A stretch of 64,000 nucleotides of DNA from Methylobacterium sp. J-076 (GTDB lineage Bacteria; Pseudomonadota; Alphaproteobacteria; Rhizobiales; Beijerinckiaceae): contig NZ_JAKSXW010000143.1 of the NCBI RefSeq assembly GCF_022829405.1, positions 124,001 through 188,000 of the forward strand. Reading direction: 5' to 3'. The notes below the pieces were generated by a model. The model was not told where the DNA came from. It was given only the letters and a program-made list of their open reading frames with translations, and did not search any database. The position numbers were made by a program, and so were the translations under genes. Positions 19,857 to 28,398 of this stretch are shown here, in pieces; position 1 is the first letter of the stretch, and every line of letters starts with the position of its first letter.

Positions 19857-19869
19857 TGCAAGCATTGCA
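19857..19869. promoter_or_regulatory. Palindrome TGCAA-N3-TTGCA before the phytochrome gene
   Basis: TGCAAGCATTGCA lies 25 bases upstream of the GTG of the phytochrome gene and overlaps a second palindrome, GCTTGCAAGC, at 19854-19863. The 72-base gap is locally richer in A and T than its surroundings. This may be an operator or part of a promoter, but no known regulator consensus is matched. Confidence 0.3.
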
Positions 19870-19893
19870 CTTTGTGAATGGCATCGTCATACC

Positions 19894-22551
19894 GTGTCCG
19901 ATGACCCGGTCTCGTGCATGATGCCGCCGAGCAAGCCCCCCTCGGAGGGCCGCCAGGGCGGCGGCGACCTCGATGCCCTTGCCCCCGACGAGCTCGATCG
20001 CCTCGATGCGGGCATCATCGCGCTCGACGCGGTGGGGACCATCGTCGCGTTCAGCGAAGGTGCCAGCGCGCTGCTGAAGCTGCCGCGCGCCGCCGTGCTC
20101 GGCCGGGATTATTTCCAGGACGTGATGCCGGGGGCCAACGTACCGGCGTTCCGTGGCCGGTTCCTCGCCGGCTCCCGCCGGGGCGTCCTCGACGAGCAGT
20201 TCGAATACGTGTTCGGCCGCCTGCCGCAGCCCCTGCGGGCGCAGGTGCGGATGCAGCACGGCCGGTTCGACGGCAATCCGGTGACCTGGCTGCGGATCGA
20301 CGCCCTGGAGACCATCGGCTTCGGCGCCACCCGAGAGGCCGTGGTCTCGGCCATCGGCCGCCGGGTCCGCTCGGAGCCGGTCGATCCGGGCCTGTGCGAG
20401 CGCGAGCCGATCCACGTGCCGGGCTCGATCCAGCCCAACGCCGTCCTGCTCGCCGCCGACGCGGCGACGCTCCTCGTCACCGCCTTCTCCACCAACATCA
20501 CGGAGATCGTGAATCCGGCGGAGCCGCCCCTGCTCGGCCGCTCCCTGGGCGATGTCCTGCCCGCCGCCTTCGTGGACGCCGTGCGGGCGCGCCTCACGAG
20601 CGGCACCCTGGATGACGGCCGCTCGCTCCGGCGGCGCATCCGTTTCGCGGTCCAGCCGGAGACGAATTACCTCGCCGTCGCCCATGTCCATGCCGAACGC
20701 CTGATCGTGGAGATCGAGCGCGAGCCGGACATCGCGGACGATTTCCGGCAGGCGAGCCAGACCGATACCGAGCTCGCCGTGGCGCGGCTGCGCGCCGCCG
20801 AGACCCTGGCGGGCGCGGCCCGCGTCGCCGCCCTGGAGATCCGCGCCCTGACCGGGTTCGAGGCGATGCTGGTCTACCGCTTCGACACCGACTGGAACGG
20901 CGAGGCCGTGGCCGAGGACAAGGCGCCGAACTGGTCGCGCAGCCTGCTCGGCCTGCGCTTTCCCGCCTCCGACATCCCGGCCCAGGCCCGGGCCCTCTAC
21001 ACCAAGGCCAAGAGCCGCTTCGTGATCGACCGGGACAGCGTGCCCGTGCCCCTGGTCGGCGCGCCGGGGGGCGCCAACGCGCCCATCGACCTCACCTTCG
21101 CCCAGCACCGCTCCCTGTCGCCGATCCACCTGGAGTACCAGCGCAACCTCGGCGTGAACGGCTCCATGTCGATCTCGATCATGGTCGATGGGCAGCTCTG
21201 GGGGCTGATGATCGGCCACCACCGCCGGCCGCATTACGTGCCGCCGGAGACCCGCGCGGCGGCGACCGTGTTGACCGACGCCTTCGCCATGCGGGTGCAG
21301 GAGATCGAGTCCCGCCGGCTCTGGGCCGAACGGCAGGCCCATCTCGACGTCGAAGGCCGCCTCGTGCGCAGCCTCACCCGCTCCGACGACTTCGTGGGTG
21401 CGCTGACCGGCGGCGTGACCACGCTGCTCCACCTGTTCGACGCCACCGGGGCCGGCATCGTCACCGGCGACCGGGCGACCCTGATCGGCCGGGCTCCCCC
21501 GCCCGAGGCCGTCGAGGCGATCGCCGCGTGGCTGCGGGACACCCTGCCGGCGGGCGAGACGCGCTTCCACAGCAGCCACTTCACCACCGTCTATCCGGAG
21601 GCCTCCGCGTATCGCGAAGTGGCGAGCGGCCTGCTTGCGGCCTTCGTGGACGAGGGCCGCGAGACCCTGCTCGTGTGGTTCCGCCCGGAGATGCCGAGCA
21701 CGGTGACCTGGGGCGGCGACCCCCGCAAGCCGGTGCTGGCGGGCAGCGGCTCGGTGGCGGTGCTGCCGCGGCGCTCGTTCGAACGCTGGGTGGAGGAGCG
21801 CACCGGCCACGCCAACCCCTGGCAGGAATGGCAGGCCAACCTCGCGAGCTCCCTCGCGGAGGCGGTGGAGGGCGTCGTCCTGCGCCAGCGGCGCAAGATC
21901 GACGAACTCACCGGCCTGCTGGCCGAGAAGGAGCGCCTGCTGGCGCAGAAGGACCTGCTCACCCGCGAGATCGACCACCGGGTGAAGAACTCGCTGCAGA
22001 TCGTGTCGGCCTTCCTGCAGATGCAGCGGCGCCAGATCTCCGATGCGGCGGCGCGGCAGGCCTTCGCCGAGACCTCGGCGCGGGTGATGAGCGTCGCCCG
22101 GGTCCACGACAGCCTCTACCAGGCCGACCGGGTGGACGAGGTCGATCTCGGCCAGACCATCGAGAGCCTGTGCAAGGACCTCGCCGGCCTCGCCGGGGAC
22201 GGGCATTCCGTCGATCTCACCGTCGAGCGGGGGATGATGGTGCCCTACCGCAAGGCGGTGGCCCTCTCGCTCATCGCCACCGAACTCGTGACCAACGCCT
22301 TCAAATACGCCGCCACGCCGACCGGCGGCGGCCGGGTGGAGGTGACGGTCTCGGCCGCGGACGACATGGGTGGCGTCCAGCTCAAGGTCTGCGACGACGG
22401 CGGCGGCCTGCCCGCCGACTGGGCCGAGCCGAAGGGCCGCGCGCAGGGCTCGGGCCTCGGCATGAAGCTGATCCGGGCGATGCTCGACCAGATCAACGCC
22501 CGTCTCGATGTGGTGAACAATCCCGGCGCCTGCTTCACGATCACGGCCTGA
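19894..22551 (+). CDS. bphP: Hybrid PYP-like / bacteriophytochrome sensor histidine kinase
   Basis: The product has 885 aa and is soluble. Residues 34-138 match photoactive yellow protein in pattern (GxIxLDxxG, FxDVxP, FxGRF, FEYxFGRLP), but the chromophore cysteine position is Gly80 and the Tyr42/Glu46 equivalents are Phe53/Ala57. A full phytochrome core follows: PAS2 with the biliverdin cysteine Cys168 in GLCEREPIHVPGSIQP, GAF with PASDIP (357-362) and His412/His442, and PHY with WFRPE (595) and PRRSF (625-629). The kinase is of the HisKA_2/HWE type, with His695 in EIDHRVKNSLQ and an ATPase N-box ELVTNAFKYAA. The start is a GTG at 19894; ATG at 19918 is possible. The heme oxygenase gene follows after one base. 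Confidence 0.92.
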   Translation: MSDDPVSCMMPPSKPPSEGRQGGGDLDALAPDELDRLDAGIIALDAVGTIVAFSEGASALLKLPRAAVLGRDYFQDVMPGANVPAFRGRFLAGSRRGVLDEQFEYVFGRLPQPLRAQVRMQHGRFDGNPVTWLRIDALETIGFGATREAVVSAIGRRVRSEPVDPGLCEREPIHVPGSIQPNAVLLAADAATLLVTAFSTNITEIVNPAEPPLLGRSLGDVLPAAFVDAVRARLTSGTLDDGRSLRRRIRFAVQPETNYLAVAHVHAERLIVEIEREPDIADDFRQASQTDTELAVARLRAAETLAGAARVAALEIRALTGFEAMLVYRFDTDWNGEAVAEDKAPNWSRSLLGLRFPASDIPAQARALYTKAKSRFVIDRDSVPVPLVGAPGGANAPIDLTFAQHRSLSPIHLEYQRNLGVNGSMSISIMVDGQLWGLMIGHHRRPHYVPPETRAAATVLTDAFAMRVQEIESRRLWAERQAHLDVEGRLVRSLTRSDDFVGALTGGVTTLLHLFDATGAGIVTGDRATLIGRAPPPEAVEAIAAWLRDTLPAGETRFHSSHFTTVYPEASAYREVASGLLAAFVDEGRETLLVWFRPEMPSTVTWGGDPRKPVLAGSGSVAVLPRRSFERWVEERTGHANPWQEWQANLASSLAEAVEGVVLRQRRKIDELTGLLAEKERLLAQKDLLTREIDHRVKNSLQIVSAFLQMQRRQISDAAARQAFAETSARVMSVARVHDSLYQADRVDEVDLGQTIESLCKDLAGLAGDGHSVDLTVERGMMVPYRKAVALSLIATELVTNAFKYAATPTGGGRVEVTVSAADDMGGVQLKVCDDGGGLPADWAEPKGRAQGSGLGMKLIRAMLDQINARLDVVNNPGACFTITA

Positions 22552-22552
22552 G

Positions 22553-23113
22553 ATGTCCGCGGGGGCCCTTCACCTGCGGCTGCGGGCGGCGACGGCGTCC
22601 GCGCACGCGGCCCTGGAGGAGGAGCTGGGCTGGGAGGCGCGGGTCGCCACCCTTGACGGCTACCGTGGGCTGCTCGCCCGGCTGCACGGCTTCCATGCCG
22701 CCTGGGAGCCGGCGATCGGCGCGGCGCTCGGGGACGGCGCGTTCTTCGATTCCCGCCGCCGCGTCGGTGCCCTCGACCGCGACCTCGGCTTCCTCGGCCT
22801 GTCCGCGCAGGACATCGCCGGCCTCCCCCGGGCCCGGCCCATCGCCCTCGGCGGGGCGGCCGAGGCGATGGGGGCGCTCTACGTCCTGGAGGGCTCGACC
22901 CTGGGCGGCCGGGTGATCGGACGCCACATCATGGCGACCCACGGCCTCGCCGGCGACGGGCTGGCCTACTATTCCGGCCACGCGGCCGGGACGGGGGCCA
23001 TGTGGTCGGCCTTCCGCACCCGCCTCGAGGCCTTCGACGGGGATGGGGATGCGGTCGTGGCGGCGGCGAACGCCACGTTCGACGCGATGCGGATGTGGCT
23101 GAAGGCGCCCTGA
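22553..23113 (+). CDS. bphO: Biliverdin-producing heme oxygenase
   Basis: The product has 186 aa. It oxidises heme to biliverdin, the chromophore of the phytochrome encoded just upstream. The proximal heme ligand is probably His18 in ATASAHAALEEEL. The family motif EGSTLGGRVIGRHI, on the distal helix, is near residue 120. The length fits short bacterial BphO/HmuO proteins. The ATG begins two bases after the phytochrome stop codon, so both are very likely translated from one mRNA. Confidence 0.92.
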   Translation: MSAGALHLRLRAATASAHAALEEELGWEARVATLDGYRGLLARLHGFHAAWEPAIGAALGDGAFFDSRRRVGALDRDLGFLGLSAQDIAGLPRARPIALGGAAEAMGALYVLEGSTLGGRVIGRHIMATHGLAGDGLAYYSGHAAGTGAMWSAFRTRLEAFDGDGDAVVAAANATFDAMRMWLKAP

Positions 23114-23636
23114 GCGCGCAGCCCGTCACGGCGGGTCGCGGCGCTGTGCTCGCGACGCCGGAGGAGCCCCTGGAGCCGCCCCCGTCTTTGCGAGCGCAGC
23201 GAAGCAATCCAGGGCGGCGCTACGGCCTGAAGCGGCCCGCATCCCTGGGTCGCTTCGCCGCGCTCGCGATGACGGCGGTGAGGTGCGGGAGCCGCCCCCG
23301 TCTTTGCGAGCGCAGCGAAGCAATCCAGGGCGGCGCGACGGCCGGAGAAGGCCCGCATCCCTGGGTCGCTTCGCTTCGCTCGCGATGACGGCGGTGAGGT
23401 GCGGGAGCCGCCCCCGTCTTTGCGAGCGCAGCGAAGCAATCCAGGGCGGCGCGACGGCCTGAAGCGGTCCGCATCCCTGGGTCGCTTCGCTTCGCTCGCG
23501 ATGACGGCGGCGAGGTGCAGGAGCCGCCCCCGTCTTTGCGAGCAGAGCGAAGCAATCCAGGGCGGCGCGAGAGCCGGAGAAGGCCCGCATCCCTGGGGCC
23601 CGCCGCGGCGCCCGCGATGCCGGGCGCGGGGGGCGG
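23114..23636. other. Non-coding repeat region
   Basis: The 523 bases between the heme oxygenase and gmk genes hold the four tandem repeat units annotated separately and no convincing gene. Open frames here translate the repeat itself (such as the repeated PPPSLRAQRSNPG string) in several phases and on both strands, so they are artefacts of the repeat. Confidence 0.8.
23172..23620. repeat. Four tandem 116-bp units built from two opposed REP-like elements
   Basis: Units start at 23172, 23288, 23404 and 23520, an exact 116-base period. Each unit contains a forward element, CGTCTTTGCGAGCGCAGCGA..., and, about 50 bases on, a diverged copy of the same element in reverse orientation (GGGTCGCTTCGCTTCGCTCGCGATGACG). 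The fourth unit is degenerate at its 3' end. Another copy of the forward element is at 36181-36210. Arrangement and placement between convergent genes resemble BIMEs. Confidence 0.85.
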
Positions 23637-24293
23637 TTACCCCTGCCCGTCGGCCTCGGCCAGCAAACCCTCCACGAACGCGGAGAGCCCCGTGCGCCGG
23701 GTGCGCTTCAACCGCTCGGCGGCGAGGATGCCCTTCAGCGCGGTGAAGGCCGCCTGCAGGTCGTCGTTGACGATGACGTAGTCGTACTCGCTCCACCGCT
23801 GGATCTCGGTGCGGGCGTTGGCGAGCCGGCGCTCGATGGTCTCGGCGGAATCCTCGGCCCGGCGCTCCAGGCGGTGGCGCAGCTCGGCCATGCTGGGGGG
23901 CAGGATGAACACGCTCACCACGTCGCCCGAGAGCTTCCCGCGGACCTGCCGGGTGCCCTGGTAGTCGATGTCGAAGATCATGTCCCGGCCCGCGCCCAGC
24001 ACCTTCTCCACCGGCCGCCGGGGCGTGCCGTAGAAGTTGCCGTGGACCTCGGCCGATTCGAGCAGGTCGTCCCGGGCGCGCAGGTCTTCGAACGCCTCGC
24101 GCTCGATAAAATGGTAGTGCCGCCCGTCGATCTCGGAGGGACGCCGCGCCCGCGTCGTCACCGAGATCGACAGTTCGAGGGCCCAACTCGGATCCCCGGC
24201 GATGGCGCGGGTGAGCGTCGTCTTGCCCGCGCCCGACGGCGAGGACAGGATGAGGATGAGGCCCCGCCGCGCAATTCTCGTCTCGTCGATCAC
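23637..24293 (-). CDS. gmk: Guanylate kinase
   Basis: The product has 218 aa and phosphorylates GMP to GDP with ATP in the cytosol. The P-loop is SSPSGAGKTTLTR (residues 17-29). The GMP-binding segment has SVTTRARRPSEIDGRHYHFI, and the IFDIDYQGTRQVR and LPPSMAELRHRLERR segments complete the family pattern. It lies downstream of yicC on the same strand, the usual order in this bacterial group. Confidence 0.96.
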   Translation of the reverse strand: MIDETRIARRGLILILSSPSGAGKTTLTRAIAGDPSWALELSISVTTRARRPSEIDGRHYHFIEREAFEDLRARDDLLESAEVHGNFYGTPRRPVEKVLGAGRDMIFDIDYQGTRQVRGKLSGDVVSVFILPPSMAELRHRLERRAEDSAETIERRLANARTEIQRWSEYDYVIVNDDLQAAFTALKGILAAERLKRTRRTGLSAFVEGLLAEADGQG

Positions 24294-24342
24294 GGGTTCG
24301 CCCGGCTCCCTCTTGCTCGCCGCCCTGCGATAAGCCGGAGAG

Positions 24343-25221
24343 TCATTCGATATTCTGAACCTGTTCGCGGAATTGCTCGACTACGGTCTTCAGGTCGAGT
24401 CCGATCCGCGACAGGCCGATGTCGCCGGCCTTGGCGCAGAGGGTGTTGGCCTCGCGCCCGAATTCCTGGGCCAGGAAATCGAGGCGCCGGCCGATGGGTC
24501 CGCCCGCCGCGAGCAGGTCCCGCGCCGCCGCCCCGTGGGCGCGCAGGCGGTCCAGCTCCTCGCGGACATCGGCCTTGGCGGCGAGCAGCACCGCCTCCTG
24601 GTGAAGCCGCTCCGGGTCGAGGCCGGTGCCGGACAGGGCCTCCATCGCCGCCGCCAGCCGGGCGCGCACCGCCTCCGTGCGGCGGGAAGGCTCGTCCTCG
24701 GCGGCGAGGGTCAGGGCGGCGATCCGGGCGACCTGTCCGCCGACGATCTCTTCGAGCTGGCGCCCCTCGGCCCGGCGGGCCTCCACGAGGTCGGCCACCA
24801 GCCGCACCACGCCCTCGGTGAGGTCGCGGTTCAGCGAATCGGTCTCGGGCGCGGCCTCCTCCTCGGCCTCCACCACGCCGCGGATGCCGAGCAGCCCGTC
24901 CATGGTCGCCGGGGCGACGCCCTCCGGCCGGGGGACCCGGGCCACCGCCTGGGCGAGGCTGGCGAGCAGGGTTTCGTTGATGCGCACCCGCGGGGTCCCC
25001 TCGCTCCGGGTAAGGGTGAGGGAGAGCTGGCACTGGCCCCGGGACAGGGTCTTCTGCAGGGCGGTGCGGGCGGTCTCGCCCACGGCCTCGAAACCGGAAG
25101 GCACCCGGACGCGCACGTCGAGCCCGCGTCCGTTGACGCTGCGGACCTCCCACGCCCATTGCACCGGGCCCGTCGTGCCGGCGGCCCGGGCGAATCCCGT
25201 CATGCTCGCGATCTGGGCCAT
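24343..25221 (-). CDS. yicC: YicC-family endoribonuclease/stress protein
   Basis: The product has 292 aa. It begins MAQIASMTGFARA, the family signature, so the ATG at 25221 is preferred to the longer frame. Other YicC blocks are WEVRSVNGRGLDVRVRVP and, at the C-terminus, GRRLDFLAQEFGREANTLCAKAGD, then GLDLKTVVEQFREQVQNIE. E. coli YicC has been described as a ribonuclease, and the protein is broadly conserved next to gmk. Here it lies between mltG and gmk, and probably forms an operon with them. Confidence 0.94.
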   Translation of the reverse strand: MAQIASMTGFARAAGTTGPVQWAWEVRSVNGRGLDVRVRVPSGFEAVGETARTALQKTLSRGQCQLSLTLTRSEGTPRVRINETLLASLAQAVARVPRPEGVAPATMDGLLGIRGVVEAEEEAAPETDSLNRDLTEGVVRLVADLVEARRAEGRQLEEIVGGQVARIAALTLAAEDEPSRRTEAVRARLAAAMEALSGTGLDPERLHQEAVLLAAKADVREELDRLRAHGAAARDLLAAGGPIGRRLDFLAQEFGREANTLCAKAGDIGLSRIGLDLKTVVEQFREQVQNIE

Positions 25222-25348
25222 GGGCAGGGTCGGCGTCCGGAGGGACGGCGGCTGTCGCACGGATCTTTTGCAAGGGGAAGGGGGAGGAGCGTCGGCCGTC
25301 CGGCGATGGCGGCGGCTCCGGGTTCCGGGTTCACGCCTGCGGCGAGCC

Positions 25349-25394
25349 CCGGAATGACGATGCGGGTTTGAAAACCAGCCCCGTCATTCCCGGG
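25349..25394. repeat. Inverted repeat between mltG and yicC
   Basis: GGAATGACG and CGTCATTCC form 9-base arms about 22 bases apart, within a gap of 191 bases. The CGTCATTCC core is shared with many dispersed elements in this bacterial group. It could form a hairpin after mltG, but no T-run follows. Confidence 0.45.
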
Positions 25395-25412
25395 CCCACA
25401 CCAACCGCGGCC

Positions 25413-26816
25413 CTACCGCTTCGGCTTGAGGGTCGGCGGCTCGGCCAGGAGGGGCACGCTCTTGGGCGAGCCGAGGTCGTAGGTCCGGTTCTTCAGGGGA
25501 TCGAGGCGCGTGCCCTCCGAGGCGTCGAAGGCGCGCGAGCGGGCCTCCGGCGAGGCCGGGTCGAGGAAGGCCGCGTTGGTGCCGCCGGCGGGCATGGCGC
25601 CGGTGGGCCGGGGCGCGGCCGGGTCGGCGTTGGGATCGGCCTTGTCCACCGCGTCCGGCGGGGACTGGCGGCTCTTCTCCACGGCCCGCCAGCGGGCGAC
25701 GTTGCGCTGGTGCGCCTCCAGGGTCTCGGCGAAGGCGTGGCCGCCGGTCCCGTCCGCCACGAAGTAGAGGTCGCGGGTGCGGGACGGGTTGGCGGTCGCC
25801 TCCAGGGCGGCCTTGCCGGGGTTGGCGATGGGCCCCGGCGGCAGGCCCTCGATCACGTAGGTGTTGTAGGGCGTGGCCCGGTCGATCTCGGAGCGCAGGA
25901 TGCCCCGCCCGAGGGTGCCCCGGCCGCCGACGAGGCCGTAGACGATGGTCGGGTCGGATTGTAGCTTCATCCGCCGGTTCAGGCGGTTGGCGAACACCGC
26001 GGCGACCCGGGGGCGCTCGTCGGCCCGGCCGGTCTCCTTCTCCACGATGGAGGCGAGGGTGACGAGTTCGGCCGGCGTCTTCACCGGGATGTCGGCGCTG
26101 CGGCGCTGCCAGATCTGGTTGAGCACCTCGCGCTGCTTCGTCTTCATCAGGTTGACGATCTGCTGGCGGGTCGCGCCGCGCTCGAACTTGTAGGTGTCGG
26201 GCAGGAGGGAGCCCTCCGGCGGGGTCTCCCCGATCTCCCCCGCGAGCACGTCGTTCTCGTTGAGGCGGGCGACGATCTGCTCCGACGTCAGCCCTTCGGG
26301 GAAGGTGATCGCGTGCTGGACCTGCCGGCCGGTGGCCAGGGTGTCCAGGGTGTCGCCGATGCTGGCATGGGCCTTGAAGAGGTATTCGCCGGCCCGCAGC
26401 GGCGGACGGCCGCCGAACCGCGCGGCGAACTCGAACAGCCCGGTATGCTGGATGACGCCCTCCTTCGCGAGGGTCTCGGCGATCTCGCTCGTGCCGCTGC
26501 GGCTCGGGATCACCACCACCTTGTCCGCCGGGAGGGGGCCGGGTTCCTGCACGTTGCGCTGGTAGATCGTGAGCGTCACCATCGCCGCCAGGGCGGCGGC
26601 CACCCCGAAGGTCAGGAGGCCGCTGAACAGGCCGATGAAGCTGCCGCGCTCGCGCTCGGGCCGCTCCGGGGGCGGGGGGGCGGCGATGGGCTTGATCGCC
26701 TCGCTGGGCGAGCGCGGCGAGAGGCGCTGCGGCAGGGCCTGCTCCTCGTCCCGGTCTTCGTGGCCGGCCGCATCCGGTCCCTCACCGGGCGTCGTCTTGG
26801 AACGGCGAAAGAACAT
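25413..26816 (-). CDS. mltG: Endolytic murein transglycosylase MltG
   Basis: The product has 467 aa and is an inner-membrane enzyme that cuts nascent glycan strands and helps set their length. Residues 1-58 are cytoplasmic and polar, one membrane span lies at about 60-84 (FIGLFSGLLTFGVAAALAAMV), and the YceG domain covers about 100-380. The catalytic glutamate is Glu259 in TLASIVEKETG, and the DPTIVYGL and TPYNTYVIEGLPPGPIANPG segments are typical. A C-terminal extension of about 90 residues is Pro/Ala-rich. It usually follows fabF in related genomes; here mutM is upstream instead. Confidence 0.95.
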   Translation of the reverse strand: MFFRRSKTTPGEGPDAAGHEDRDEEQALPQRLSPRSPSEAIKPIAAPPPPERPERERGSFIGLFSGLLTFGVAAALAAMVTLTIYQRNVQEPGPLPADKVVVIPSRSGTSEIAETLAKEGVIQHTGLFEFAARFGGRPPLRAGEYLFKAHASIGDTLDTLATGRQVQHAITFPEGLTSEQIVARLNENDVLAGEIGETPPEGSLLPDTYKFERGATRQQIVNLMKTKQREVLNQIWQRRSADIPVKTPAELVTLASIVEKETGRADERPRVAAVFANRLNRRMKLQSDPTIVYGLVGGRGTLGRGILRSEIDRATPYNTYVIEGLPPGPIANPGKAALEATANPSRTRDLYFVADGTGGHAFAETLEAHQRNVARWRAVEKSRQSPPDAVDKADPNADPAAPRPTGAMPAGGTNAAFLDPASPEARSRAFDASEGTRLDPLKNRTYDLGSPKSVPLLAEPPTLKPKR

Positions 26817-26903
26817 CGGGATCCTCGGCGGGCCGGCCGAACCGTCTCGCGAACGGGTCCGGGCCAGCCACCCGCAACGGGTTGGGGCGTCGGGAGCGCG
26901 ACC

Positions 26904-27848
26904 CTAGCCGCTTTTGTGGCGAAATTGCCGTCCTGCACGGCGAAGGTCCGCGGGTTCGACGGCCGGCGGCTGACAGGTCGCACAGAAAAAGGTCGAACGG
27001 CCGCTCTGGACCACCCGCGCCACCGTGCCGGTGCAGCCGGCGCGGGTGCAGGTCAGGCCGGTGCGGTCGTAGACCCGGAAGGCGTGCTGGAAGCTCCCGG
27101 CGCTGCCGTCCGTGTGGGCGTAGTCCCGGAGCGTCGAGCCCCCCGCCTCCACGGCCTCCGTCAGCACCGCCACGATGGCGCGGGCGAGGGCGTTCGCCTG
27201 GGGCGTCGGCCGGCCATCCGCGCGGGAGAGGCTGCCCGCCGCCGCCTCGGGGTGGAGCCTCGCCCGGTGCAGGGCCTCGCAGACGTAGATGTTGCCGAGC
27301 CCGGCGATCAGCCGCTGGTCGAGGAGGGCCGCCTTCAGGGGCGTCACCTTGCCCCGGAACAGGCCCGCGATCACCGCCCCCGTCAGCCCGTCCAGGGGCT
27401 CGACGCCCATCTTCGCGAAGTGGCGGCAGGTGTCGAGGGAATCGCTCGGCACGAGGTCCATGAAGCCGAAGCGGCGGGCGTCGTTGTAGGTCACGGTGGC
27501 GCCCGAGGACATGGCCATCACCACGTGGTCGTGCTTGGGCACGCCCTGCGCGCCCTCCAGGTAGAAATCCCCCGGGGACAGATTGCGCCCGTCCGGCATC
27601 GCCACGTCGAATCGCCCGCTCATGCCGAGGTGCATGATCAGCGTCTCGCCCGAATCGAGGGCGGCGGCGAGGTACTTCGCCCGGCGGGCGAGGGCGGTGA
27701 CGGCGCGCCCCTCGAGCCGGCCGGCGAACTGCTCGGGGAAGGGGAAGCGCAGGTTCGGCCGGCGGAGCGTCACGCGGCTGAAGCGGGCGCCGACCAGGGC
27801 GGGCTCAAGGCCCCGTCGCACGGTCTCGACCTCGGGCAGTTCGGGCAT
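26904..27848 (-). CDS. mutM: Formamidopyrimidine-DNA glycosylase MutM (Fpg)
   Basis: The product has 314 aa. This bifunctional base-excision repair enzyme removes 8-oxoguanine and formamidopyrimidines. After Met removal, the catalytic Pro is first and Glu second (MPELPEVETVRRGL). Lys58 is in RRAKYL. The helix-two-turn-helix contains DQRLIAGLGNIYVCEALHRA, and a zinc finger at the end has CTRAGC ... FCATC. A few residues (VEPADLRRAGRQFRHKSG) extend beyond the finger. It lies alone between arfB and mltG on the same strand. Confidence 0.97.
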   Translation of the reverse strand: MPELPEVETVRRGLEPALVGARFSRVTLRRPNLRFPFPEQFAGRLEGRAVTALARRAKYLAAALDSGETLIMHLGMSGRFDVAMPDGRNLSPGDFYLEGAQGVPKHDHVVMAMSSGATVTYNDARRFGFMDLVPSDSLDTCRHFAKMGVEPLDGLTGAVIAGLFRGKVTPLKAALLDQRLIAGLGNIYVCEALHRARLHPEAAAGSLSRADGRPTPQANALARAIVAVLTEAVEAGGSTLRDYAHTDGSAGSFQHAFRVYDRTGLTCTRAGCTGTVARVVQSGRSTFFCATCQPPAVEPADLRRAGRQFRHKSG

Positions 27849-27962
27849 GTCGTCCTGTTTCTCTCGGCGCCCGCCGATATCGGCACCGCCCGCGCGGGCG
27901 GCAATGCGCCCCGTGCGCGCGTCGCCGGAGTTTCCCGCCGCGGGGCGAGGTGGTGGTCCCGA

Positions 27963-28382
27963 TCAGTCCGTCGGGGCGCCGCGCATCCGCTTGGTGGCGC
28001 CCCGCTTGGTCTTCTCCTCCAGCCGCCGCTTCTTCGAGGCCAGGGTCGGCCGGGTCGGGCGGCGGGGGGTGGGCGGTATGGCGGCCTCCGCGACGAGGGC
28101 GGCGAGGCGCTCGCGGGCGTCGGCGCGGTTGCGCTCCTGGGTGCGGAACCGCTGCGCCAGGATGACGAGGATGCCGTCATCGGTGAGCCGCCGCCCCGCC
28201 AGCCGCATCAGGCGCACGGCGACGGGATCGGGCAGGGCGCGGGAGCGGCGCACGTCGAAGCGCAGCTGCACCGCCGTGGAGAGCTTGTTGACGTTCTGGC
28301 CCCCCGGACCCGACGCCCGCACGAAGGTCTCGATGAGCTCCGCGTCGGGGATCGCGATCGCCGGCGTGCAGACGAGGGTCAC
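27963..28382 (-). CDS. arfB: Alternative ribosome-rescue factor ArfB (YaeJ)
   Basis: The product has 139 aa. This peptidyl-tRNA hydrolase rescues ribosomes stalled without a stop codon. The GGQ motif is at residues 27-29 in RASGPGGQNVNKLSTAVQLRFD, and the basic C-terminal tail (SKKRRLEEKTKRGATKRMRG) that enters the mRNA channel is present. The start is a GTG at 28382. The length is much too short for release factors RF1/RF2, which supports ArfB. It follows bolA by 16 bases. Confidence 0.93.
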   Translation of the reverse strand: MTLVCTPAIAIPDAELIETFVRASGPGGQNVNKLSTAVQLRFDVRRSRALPDPVAVRLMRLAGRRLTDDGILVILAQRFRTQERNRADARERLAALVAEAAIPPTPRRPTRPTLASKKRRLEEKTKRGATKRMRGAPTD

Positions 28383-28398
28383 GGCCGGCGCCTTCCGG

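Noticed and set aside
23126..23590. Possible repetitive protein gene in the 116-bp array
   Set aside because: Repeating peptides appear in several frames on both strands, as expected from a non-coding tandem repeat.
23172..23620. CRISPR array
   Set aside because: Units are contiguous 116-base copies with internal inverted symmetry and no variable spacers, and no cas genes are present.
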